In this document: positions 49,301 to 61,300 of the stretch, piece after piece
How positions within the stretch are numbered: the first letter of the stretch is position 1
Layout: each line of letters begins with the position of its first letter
Assembly (NCBI GenBank): GCA_949128115.1
Contig: OX421963.1
Span: 92,637,602-92,701,601, forward strand
DNA: 64,000 bases
Reading direction: 5' to 3'
Source of the DNA: Anaspis maculata
Taxonomy: Eukaryota > Arthropoda > Insecta > Coleoptera > Scraptiidae
Position numbers and translations under genes: made by a program
Notes under the pieces: model-generated
Told to the model about the DNA's origin: nothing
The model's input: only the letters and a program-made list of their open reading frames with translations
Database searches by the model: none

Positions 49301-52300
49301 TCTACGTTGACGAGGAACATCGCGTTTAGCGTGTTCGTGAATTTAATTATTAAGGAACATTGGCACGCGCAACGGTCGAGATTACGATGAATCACTATGC
49401 ACTTCGAGCGCGTCCGGTTTTCTTTGTACTATACTGACGGAATTTGATTGATTACTGGCACGCGTTTTCTAACAATGAAATTGTGTGATAATGACCACTC
49501 AAAATTCAGGAATTTTACGGCCGTGGGACACCAAAACGGCGTCCCAGGCTGGTCACCATCCGAGGCGCCAAAATTAAGTGACTCTTAGTTATTTGACTGT
49601 AAATTAGATCAATAATGAAATAACCGCGTCGAGTCGCGGTTCACCAGTCAAGTCGCGAGGCAAGTCTCAAAGGAAGTCCCGTTATCTTCTCTTCAGCTTC
49701 TACTTATAGACTCGTCTAATCTCATAGTCCCATGGTCTAACGGGCCAGTCAGAGCGGACCTTTTTGGGGGGGAAGCGTTCCCACAGTAATTAATTCTCTC
49801 TCTCTCTCTTTCCCTATTTTGGAATATAATTCAACAGTCACATAGACACTAACCCTTAGGCGGTAGGTTAGCGTTAAACTAACAAAATAAAATATAAGGC
49901 ACAGGGCTGGACTAGCCCGGTTTGCCACATCGCCATGCTATTTGGGCCGGTTTTTGCCATTAGGAATCCGTCTTTCCTTACTCTGTACTTTCTTATTCAA
50001 CGTGAACTATCATCCATCTCTCTCTATACCGTTGTAGGATTTCAGGACTTCAACTTGAGCTGTCTCAAGTGCGTGATCGTCGGCAATTTCTTGACGACCA
50101 GCAAGGACATGGTCCGGTTGACCACGCAGCTGCCGGCCGTGCGTTTCATGCAGATGTACTGCAGCACGGAAACCGGCATAGTCACCGGCATCACGCCGGA
50201 CCTGTACGACGAGTACGCCGAGATAAACGGCACGGCCGGGAGGGTGGCGCCCAACTGCAAGGTGAAAATCGTCGAGCTGGAGACGAGAAAGCCGCTGCCG
50301 GCCGGACGCTACGGCGAACTGCTGGTGGGAGGAGAAGGTGTCATGTTGGGGTAAGCTCCACTCTTTAGGTAACTTACTACTAGTGCTGCGTTCGGCATGC
50401 TCACTCTTCCAACTCCTTCCACTCTTTTCACCCCACTCCACTCTGAAAGCGTTCGGTTGGACGTTTGGAGTGACATATGTTTCACCCTGTGCCGTTCGGG
50501 CGGGACAGAGTAGAGTGGAGTAGAGTGAAAACAGTTACTCTGAAAGTCCCACCCCGGCCCCGTGAAGGTAGTACTTACAGAGTGAACATGCGTCGCGAGG
50601 TTGACTCCACTCCACTCTATTCGTGACGTCATCCACTCTTGCTCCACCCCTTTTCCGCTCCACTCTACTCTACTCCAGAGTAAACATGCCGAACGTACCT
50701 CAGTTACTAGCCTCACATCAAATTATCATAGCTCTGTCATGCTTAAGTTTTCATGGCCCGACTACTTAGGTACTCAGGTTTCAGGTACTACAAAAATTTT
50801 GAAGCCACGAAAGCGGTGACCGAAGACGGCTATTTCAAAACCGGCGACCTGGCCAGATACGACGATTACAATTGGCTGTTCTTCGAGGGCCGCATCGAAG
50901 ACATGATCCTGACCAATGGCGTGAAGGTGCCGCCGGGAAGCATCGAGGACCTCATCTTGACGCACCCTTTCGTCAAGAGCGTGGTGATCATCGGAGACGA
51001 GAAGCAGCTGGTGGCCTGCGTGATACCGAAAGCGGATACCAAACTGGACGACAAGAAACTGTTGACGTTAGTTTCCACCGTTTGTACTAGTACTGGCACT
51101 CGAATCTGTTTTGATAGCCCGGCTCCAAAAACCGGTTCCGAAAACCGCGGTTTCCATAGGAACTGAAAACCGGCTTTCGGAGTCGGCATTAACAGCCGGC
51201 TTTCATTGTCGGTTTTTGAAGCCGGTTTCTATTACCGATTTTACCGGAGCTGGTTGTCGACAAAACCGGTACACCAGTTTTCATTTTTCCGATTTTTGTC
51301 AGCACCAGTTCGAAGTCCAATTTTTGTGTTGAAGTCGAAATTTCATTGCTTAATGTCGAGATGAAACTCGAAGTTTTATATGTTCAAAGTCGCACTTATC
51401 GTGTTTGAAGTCTGAATTTCGTTGTTTTTTTTTTGCGATTAATGTCGGAATCTTGGTGTTGAAATTGAAATTTCATGGTTTAAGTCAGAATGCCGAGGCA
51501 AAAGTTGGAGCTTTGCTCATTCAAAGTCACAGTTTTTATGCTTGAAGTCTGAATTTTGTGTTTGAAGCTTAAATTTTTCGTGAAGTTGAAATTTTTTGAA
51601 GTCGATATTTTGAAAAAAGTCCAAGTTTTCATGTTCATTCAAAATTTGTAGTTGAAGTTTGAATTAAGAGATTTGAACAATTGTAGTTTTCCGTGTCTGA
51701 AGTCGACATTTCGTAGTTTAACTGGAATGTCGAAATAAAAGTCGAAGTTTAACTTGTGTAAAAATGCAGTTTTCCGTGTTAAAGTCTGAATTTGACATTG
51801 CAAGTCAAAATCTCGAGATAAAAGTCGGAGGACCTTCAAGTCTAAATTTTTAATTAAAGGACGGACCTTACGTGTTGAAGTCGAAATGTGACGGTTTCAG
51901 TTGGAATATGGAGATAAAAGTCGAAGCTTTTCTTGTTCAAAGTCGCACTTATCGTGTTTCAAGTCTGAGCTTCGTATTTGAAGCCGAAGTTTTCGATACA
52001 ATACACTACAATACAATTTATTACCTCAATACATACTGTACACATAGGACAGGGCTTAGCCCTGTATAAAGTTGTCAAAATAAATTACCGTGTTTGATGT
52101 CGAAATTTCGTTGTTGAAGTGAGAATGTCGAGATAAAAATCGAATCTTTTCTTGTTTACGGTCAAAATTTCAAGATAAAAATCAAATCTTTTTGCGTTTG
52201 GATTCGAAATTTTGAAATAAAAGTCAAAGTTTTCGTGTTGAAGTCGAAATTGCATGGTTTAGGTTGGAACGTCGAGATGAAAGCCAAAGCTTTTCTTGTT

Positions 52301-55300
52301 CAGTCGCAGTTTTCGTGCTTGAAGTCTGAATTTCTTGTTTGAAGTCAAAGTTTTCTGTGTTAAAAGTCGAAACTTTGTGCGTTTCAAAAAGTCAACATTT
52401 CAAAATGAAGTCGAAGTTTCCATGTTTGATCGAAATTTGTAGTTGAAACCAGAATGTCGAGATTGAAATTCTTTTAGAAAAAATAAAATGACAGTTATTC
52501 ATGTTTGAAGTCGACATTTAGTAGTTGAGGTGGGATGTCGAAATAAAAGTCGAACTTTTCTTATTTAAAGTTGCAGTTTTTCGTGTTTAAGGTATGAATT
52601 TCACGTTTCAAGTCACAATTTGCGAATAAAAGTCTTGTTGAAAGTCACAATTTTGAGAAAAGAGTCTTATTAAAAGTCGTAATGTGGATAAAAGTCTAAT
52701 CTTTTTGCGTTTGGAGTCGAAGTTTTCGTGTTGAAGTCGAAATTTTATGGTTTAGGTTGGAATGTCGAAATAAAAGTCGAAGCTTTTCTTGTTCAGTCAC
52801 GGTTTTCGTGCTTGAGGTCTAAATTTCTTGTTTGAAGTCAAAGTTTTCTGTGTTAAAAGTCGAAACTTTGTGCGTTTCAAGTCGACATTTGAAATAAAGT
52901 CAAAGTTTCCATATTTGATCGAAATTTGTAGTTGAAACCAGAATGTCGAGATTGAAATTCATTTAGAAAAAATAAAATGACAGTTATTCATGTTTGAAGT
53001 CGACATTTAGTAGTTGAGGTGGGATTTCGAAATAAAAGTCGAAGTTTTCTTATTTAAAGTTGCAGTTTTTCGTGTTTAAGGTATGAATTTCACGTTTCAA
53101 GTCACAATTTGCGAATAAAAGTCATGTTGAAAGTCACAATTTTGAGAAAAGAGTCTCATTAAAAGTCGTAATGTGGATAAAAGTCTAATCTTTTTGCGTT
53201 TGGAGTCGAAGTTTTTAAATAAAAGTCGAAGTTTTCGTGTTGAAGTCGAAATTTTATGGTTTAGGTTGGAATGTCGAAATGAAAGTCGAAGCTTTTCTTG
53301 TTCAGTCACGGTTTTCGTGCTTGAGGTCTAAATTTCTTGTTTGAAGTCAAAGTTTTCTGTGTTAAAACTCGAAGCTTTGTGCGTTTCAAGTCGACATTGC
53401 GGAAAAAAGTCGAAGTTTCCATGTTTGATCGAAACATGTAGTTGAAACCAGAATGTCGAGATTGAAATTCTTTCAGAAAAAATAAAATGACAGTTATTCA
53501 TGTTTGGAGTCGACATTTCGTAGTTGAGGTGGAATGTCGAAATAAAAGTCGAAGTTTTCTCATTTAAAGTCGCAGTTTTCGTGTTTGAAGTCAACATTCA
53601 ATATAAGAATTGAAGTTTCCCGTATCAAAAGTCGAAATTTCGAAATGAAAGTTCAAGCTTTTTGCTCTTGAAGTCGACGTTTCGTGATTGAAGTCAGAAT
53701 GTCGAGATAAAAATCGTAGCTTTTCTTATTTAAAGTTGCAGTCTTTCATGTTTGGAGTCTGAATTTCGTTTTCTTGAAAGTCAAAGTCTTTCGTGTTAAA
53801 AGTCGAAGTTTTGAGATCGAGACAATCAATCATATTTATGTATTCAAAGACGAAGTCTTTCGTGTTCAAAGTCGCAGTTTTTCGCGTTTGAGGTCGAAAT
53901 TTCGTTGTTGAATTCAGAATAAAAGCTTTGTGCGTTTGAAGTCTCGACATTTTGAAATAAAGTCGAAGTTTTCGTGTTTAGTCTAAATTTCTAGAGTAAG
54001 TCGCAATGTTGAGGTAAAAGTTTTCCTTGCTCAAAGTCGGAAGTTTTTTTAGTTTGAAGTTGGAATTTCGTGGTTGAAGTGGGATGCCGAGATTAAAGTC
54101 GAAGGTATTTTGCTACTCAAAGTTGCAGTTTTTTGTGTTTCGCGTCTGAATTTTACATTCCAAGCCACAATTTCGAGATACAAGTCAAAATCTCGAGATG
54201 AAAGTAGAAATTTTTGTATTCAAAATCAAAATTTCGAGATTGAAGTCGTTATCTTGCAATTGGAATCGAAATTTTGGAATAAAAATCAAAGTTTTTGTGT
54301 TGAAATCGAAGCTCGTGGTTGAAGTAAGAATGTCGAGATACAAAACAAAGCTTTTCTTGTTCAAGGTCGCAGTTTCCATGTTTCATGTCTAAATTTCGTG
54401 TTTGAAGTCGACATGTCGATATGAAAGTCGAAGTTTCCCGTGTTTAAAGTCGAAATTTCGTGATTGAAGTCAAAATGTTGAGATAAAAACCGAAGCTTTT
54501 CTATTTGAAAGTCGTAGCGTTTTGTGTTTGAAGTTTAAATTTCGTTCTTTGAAAACGAAGTTCTCCGTGTTGAAAGTCGAAATTTCGAGATAAAAGTCAA
54601 AGCCTCTTGCGCTCCAAGTCGAAATTTTGAAATTAAATCAAGGCTTTAGTGTATAATTGAAATTTCGCGGTATAAGTCCGAGGTCGAGGTGAGAATCGAA
54701 GCTTTTCTTGATTAAAGTCGCCGTCTGAATCTCGTGTTTAAAGTCGAAATATCGAGATAAAAGTCGAGGTTTTTTGTGTTCAAAAGTTGAAACTTCGAGA
54801 TAGTCGTCGAACTAACTTTTTTTTGTCTACAATCGCAGTTCTTGTTTGAAGTCGACATTTTGATGATAAAGGTCGAAGTTTTCTAATTTGAAGTCAAAGT
54901 TTCTTGTGTTCAAAGTAGTACTGCTGGCAACCGAATCGGTTTTGAAAGCCCGGCCCCGAAAACCAAAAACCGAAAGAGTTTCACCGGAACCGGTATTCAA
55001 CTAAACCGCTAATCGGTTTCCATTTTTCCCGGTTTTTGCCAGCACTAGTTTGAACCATGATGAAATCATACAACCGCGGCCGAAAACTCTGCCTCACCTG
55101 TTATAACTTGTCACTCTTCGAATTTAAATCATGACCGCATTATTAGGAGTTGAGGAAATCACCTATTTTCAAAAATTGATTGAGACATCCTCGGAACTGT
55201 AAAAGCAAGTCGTTCTCTCAAACCACATTTTACGAAGTTTCCACTTGCAATATTTGAAAATTGACAAGTTTTGACAGGCGTTACAACATTTTCGGCCGCG

Positions 55301-58300
55301 GTTTAGCCCAAACCATCACCACCTTGCATTTTTGATCACGCGATGCCGTTTGGTACGAATGTTGTACATGCCCATGCCTTATTGCTGCATGCCAGAGCTG
55401 TAAGCCTCACAACAAACCCGTCTAAAAAATGATAGCACGACGGAGAGGTGGAAATCAACAGTACATCGAATTGAGACTAGTATACTAGCAATTCAACGAG
55501 AGAAAAAATACAGTTCACAAAAGTATAATACTACATCTGAAGGCCGACTACTGACTACGTGATGATAAATTTCTCGACTAGCTACGATACGTTTCAGAAC
55601 GACAACAACAAGTACGATAACATGTGACTTCTCCGGGGTCGTGCAGGGTCATTGAAGAGGGTTCATAGCCTTGAGACGACGTCGACTGCTGTCTGGCTAG
55701 TTACTGTAGATTAGAGCAAACACGTGGGTGAGCTCCGCTAATAGAGCCCCTTCCCTTTTCCCCTTACTTGATCCTTTTCACCGGCTCTGGCAGAATAGAG
55801 CGACGCTTAGGGGTGCTCCGCTGATAGAGCCCCCATTCACGCCTTTCAGCTACGTTGTTCCAATCTGATTCATAATAACCGTTTGTTCTTTTCATTGATA
55901 AGTGACACAAGTTAACGAGACCAACATAAAGACATAACACGACAGTTGAGCTGTTTCACCCTTTTTGATCTTTGGCTGTGATCGTCTCCAACCCCTTCCC
56001 CTCTTACCTTGTGGACTTCTTACCTACGTTCTGCTTACGTTGAAGTTTCACTTAGGCTGCTACTCTAGACGAGAACGGAACTTTGGGAATGAGGACTGAA
56101 GTGAAAGTTGAACAGAAACACGGATTGACAGCAAACAAAATGAACTTTTATCAAAATCATCAGCAAAATTTGAATGAATTGGGTTCTTTTCTTAAAACAT
56201 CCAAGACAGGACTGACAGAGTAACAAAAGTGACACACAGTGGACAAAATTAACAAAAACAATTGAAAACAACAACAAAATATGTCAAACTGTCAGTCGAA
56301 GAGAAAGGAAGTGACGGATTCGGAAAAAGGCACTCAGTGGAAGAATTCGCCAAACAAACCCCCGAGTTATGCCCCCAGAAGAAGACTCTCAAATATGTGA
56401 TAAAGGAATGACAAGAAACTCACTGATAATTTCTGGTATTCAGTGTACCCAAGCAGAATTCGTAAAACAAAATCGTAGAAACAACAAGAGACATTGCATA
56501 ATAAAATCAACCATCAACAACGTATTAAAATCCAAAACAAGACAAAATAGATGTGGAGTTAGTGGGTGTTATGTAGTATTTTAGGTGAAGCGGTACAGGT
56601 AAAGACACATGTGTATACTATGAGATGTTTATCTGAACTGCTCATTACAACGAAGGGAAGGGTCTCCTTTTATAGAGAACAGGTAATAATAGGTAGATGT
56701 AAATTACACATACAGGGTGTGGTATAAGGTTATCCCACATTTCCCTTTTTTAATCAATTAGGTAACATGATTTTCAACAATGTTTTGAAATTACTTATAT
56801 GATGTGTATAATTAACCTATTACACTCAAGATCTAAATAACTATACATTTTTACATATTATCTAAACGCTTCAGCGGTTTGACTATTCTCCCGCTGGAAG
56901 TTCTATTCATTTCCTTATCTTTATTGTATAGTTTTTCCAATCCCGAGAATGCATCAATTAATTGTTTCACACTGTCGTCATCCTCAGTTACATTTTGAAT
57001 TTTGTTTCTCGTATCTACGGAATCATTTTGATCTCCAATTTCCGGAACATATAGTTTTTCTATAACAGTGTTATTAGACTTTTTGCTATTGTTATGTGAA
57101 TTTATTAAATTATCAATGGGATTTCAAGTTGCTAAGTCTTGATCGTTTTCAGTTGTATTTAAGTCAGAAAATCCAACATGTTTAGGAGGGTAATGAATTT
57201 TACAATTGTTTTTATTGGATAAACTCGATTCTCTAGGTCTGAGATATTTTCTGTTTCGTACATAATTTTCTTTTCTTTCTCTTCTATTTTATATCTACGA
57301 CACCTAGCCTGCTGATGATTATAACTGGTTGCCAGTTTGAATGTGGTTTTAACTGTACCCAAACTTTTTGATTATTTGTCAAGGTTTTAATTGTCTGACT
57401 CCGTTTCTTTGATTATAATAATCCGTTGCATAATTTTCTTTCTCCTTCAGATGTTTCATGTATTTCTTTGTATTAATCATGTGCGTCTGAAATTTGTTTA
57501 CGTTAAGAGGTAACAAAGGATTTCTGGTGCGCCTCGAAATGAGTACTTAGGATGAAGTTGTGTTTTCAAAAATAGGAGTGTTTCTTCATTGTAACAGTAC
57601 CATATCTAGGTCTTTTTGATCTTCTAGGACTTTCTTGAAAATATTTTTCACGTTTTGTACTTGCCGCTCGGCCATGCCGTTGGACTGGCTATGATATGGT
57701 GAGGTGATTAAATGTTTGAAACCACATTCAGAGCTGAAATTCTTAAAATTTATGGCGGTATACTGAGGACCACCGTCACTCACCAGAATGTATGGGACGC
57801 CGAACCTTGCAAAAATGCTTTTCAATATTTTGATAATTTTATTACTTGTTGCGTTTCCGGTAAGTTTCTCCACCTCTGCGAATTTAGAATAGTAGTCAAC
57901 TAGGATTAGGTATTGTTCCCCAAACAATTCGAAAATGTCATGGGTACGCAACGGTTCATTTCTTTGAGATGGAATGTATTTTTGGCAAATCGGACACAAT
58001 TCTATCAATTGTCTTAATTCGTTTCGGATGGTGGGCCGGAATACACTGTCCTCGCTCATATCAACACTTTTGTTATAATCCAAGTGGCTGTAATGTATTT
58101 TACCCAGGATTTCTTTTCTCAATGACCTTGGAATGACGCATGCTTGCCCTTTATAAATAATACCGTTATTTATTGTTAGTTCGCTTTTGTACTTTGTATA
58201 AATTTCAATTTTTTTTGTTTACTTTATTGTTATTTGGCCAGCCCCTGGTAACAATTTGAGAAAGAATCTTCAATTGTTCATCTTTTTCAGTTTCAATTTC

Positions 58301-61300
58301 AATTTCTTCGAGATATTCATCTGTAATATTTGAACCTGAATTAATTACGCATATTTGTTCGTTTTTATTTATTGACATATTTTCTTCGTCATTCGAGTCC
58401 GTTTCAGGCAAATAGGCTCGCGACAATGCGTCTGCAATTATCAGTTCGCTGCCTCTTCTGTAATTTAAAGTGAATTGGTATTTTTGTAATTGTAGCAGCA
58501 AACGTTGTAGTCTGGGCGGACATTCATCGATTGGTTTCTTAATTATGGCCAAAAGTGGTTTATGGTCACTTTCCACTATGACTTGTCCTCCAAAAACATA
58601 ATCGTGATACTTTTGCAACCTGTATTATAAAACTGCAAACATTTCTTTTTCTATCTAGGAATATAATTTCTGTGGTTCTGTAAATGATTTTGATGAATAG
58701 CAGACTGGTTTGTTTTCTTGTAGTAGGCATGCACCTACGCCGTTTTGACTTGCATCCACTGACACCGTGATATTTTTCTTGGGATTAAAAAACTGTAAAA
58801 CAGGACTTTGAGTTATTTTTTCTTAATTTTTTCAGGAGCTTGTATTTGAGGTTCTTCCCAACTGAAGTGTGTATCTTTTTTCAAAAGATCTCTCAGTGCC
58901 GTTGTTTCTATTGAATAGTTTGTAATGTATTCATTTACATAATTTTCAACGCCGATCAAACGTCTTTTTCACACTTTGGTGTGGGCATTATTTCTTTTAT
59001 AGCTTCAACTCGATTTGTATCAATTTCTATTCTTTTCTCATTTATAATGTGTCCCATAAATTTAATTTCATTAACCCCAATTTGGCATTTTGCTAGATTG
59101 AATTTGACTCCATGCTGTCTGGCTGAATTCAATACTTTTTCAAGAATTTCGTCATGTTCTTTTTGATCTTTTGCCCTAATAATAATGCCATTGATGTACA
59201 CTCCTACATTATTGCAATTAAAAATGGTTTTGAACCTTTCATTGAATATTTTGGGCGAACAAGTAATACCATAGGGTAACCTTTTGTACTTCTACCTTCC
59301 AAAGGGTGTTCCGAATGTGCAGATATTTGAACTTTCTTTATCAAGCGGTATTTGATGAAACGCTTGATTTGCATCTAATTTACTAAAAATTTCAGCTCCG
59401 GACATACGACTTATCATTTCTTCAAAAGTTGATAATCTGCTATGTACTCTCTTAGTTGATTTGTTTAGATGAAACGTATCAAGGCAGATTCTCAATGAAT
59501 TGTCGGGCTTTTTGACAAGTACCAATGGATTTATCCAATCACTCGGTCCTTGAGCTTTTTCTATTACTTTACTTTTTTCTAAATTATTTAGCGCCTTTTC
59601 GAGAAGGTCAAGTAAAGCAAATGGTACTTTTCTTATTGGGGGATCACCGGTTGTGCGTTTGGAATTAAATTAATGTGATAGGGTGGATTCATTTCTCCTA
59701 TTCCCGGAAACAAATATCCATATTTTCCCTTGACAATATCTTTTGTATGTCGAATATTATGCACCTGAACTTCATTTTTATTTATACACGACGTATCTGT
59801 ATTTTGGATGAGTTTCAGCTTTATGCACTTTGGTAAACCTAAAAGAGGTTCTGAATTGCTTTGAACTACATAGAATTGAATTAGATTATTTTCAATTGAA
59901 CAAATTAATTCACATGTTCCCCTTACAGTGATTTGATTTCCTGTGTATGAAGTTAGTTTTAATTTAGGAGTTTGCAATGGATTCATTGGCGATTTCAAAA
60001 CGTTTCTGTACATATTTATAGGCATTAGATTCACTGAAGCTCCGCTGTCTATTTTGAATTTGATTTGTTTGTTTTCAATTGCTAACTTTGTTATACAGGA
60101 ACAACCACCCGCATTACCGTTTTTAATTTGAGTATGCTCAATTTTCTGAAATTTCAGGAAAAGATCCGCCATCTCACAGAAGGATATATGGAGTATAAAA
60201 AATGATTGAACTGCACGCAGTCTTCCTTCAAAATATTATTTATTTTATTCTGACCGATTTCGAAGGTCTCTGGCCCTTCTTTGTCAGAAGAAGATGACAC
60301 ACCTTCATCTTTCGCCAATCATATCATCTCAGAGAATCATGACTTCATTTTAGGAACTAATTTTGAAATTGTACATGTTTGTAAGAAAGGACGGCTTTTA
60401 GATAGTTAAGAGGTTCTTAAAATTTGTAAAGCAACTAGTAATTCTTCTCAAAATTGCTCAAATGATTGTATAGATTTCCCTTTTAAATATTTTTACAACG
60501 CTTTTGATTTGAATAACCTTTTTTCTCTCTAATCAACTATCCTTTCATTAATTTTTCACCCACCTTGTACCATTATTATGAGCTCTATTATTTCATACAT
60601 TTCCATCAAGTTCTTTTGTCCTTCCTTCCATGACAACATCATAACTGTTTTATTGACATCTCAAGAATCTGAAACTATTTACACAAACTTTATTTATACC
60701 ATCCTTTTATACATTTTTGGTATGTTATCGTTCTCCGTTTATGTACTTGCTTTATGTATTTCATCTTATAGCTTTACACTCTGACGAAGAAGGGCCAGAG
60801 ACCTTCGAAACCGGTCAGAATAAAATATAATATTTTGAAGGAAGACTGCGTGCAGTTCAATCATTTATACTTAATTTTCTGACTATTCATACTACCTGCA
60901 TAGAATTCTGTCGTATCATTTGAATTATTATGACTTAAAACTGCACTGATTTAATTTTTTCTTGACGACCTACACATTGAGGCGAAATGATTTGTTTTTT
61001 TACACTTCATACATGTTTTTGAATACGCTGGACACTTGTTAATTTGATGTGACGATCCACATCTAGTACAGTTGTTGATTACATTGTCTGACCTTGATAC
61101 CTGATGTCTTCTGTTTGAATTACTCCGTCTCCTAGTGTTACTGGAACGATTTCCAACAGGTTGTCTGGTATGTGGACGCCTGTTCCTTGTTTGTTTGATG
61201 GAATGATTTATGGCACCAACTGATGGGTCTTCGCTTAGGTATTGATGGTTGTTGTCCTTTTCAATTTTCTTTGACTGCTTCCTGGCTTGTTCGTGAATCG

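Noticed and set aside
50010..50441. Minus-strand frame of 143 codons
   Set aside because: Antisense of exon 4.
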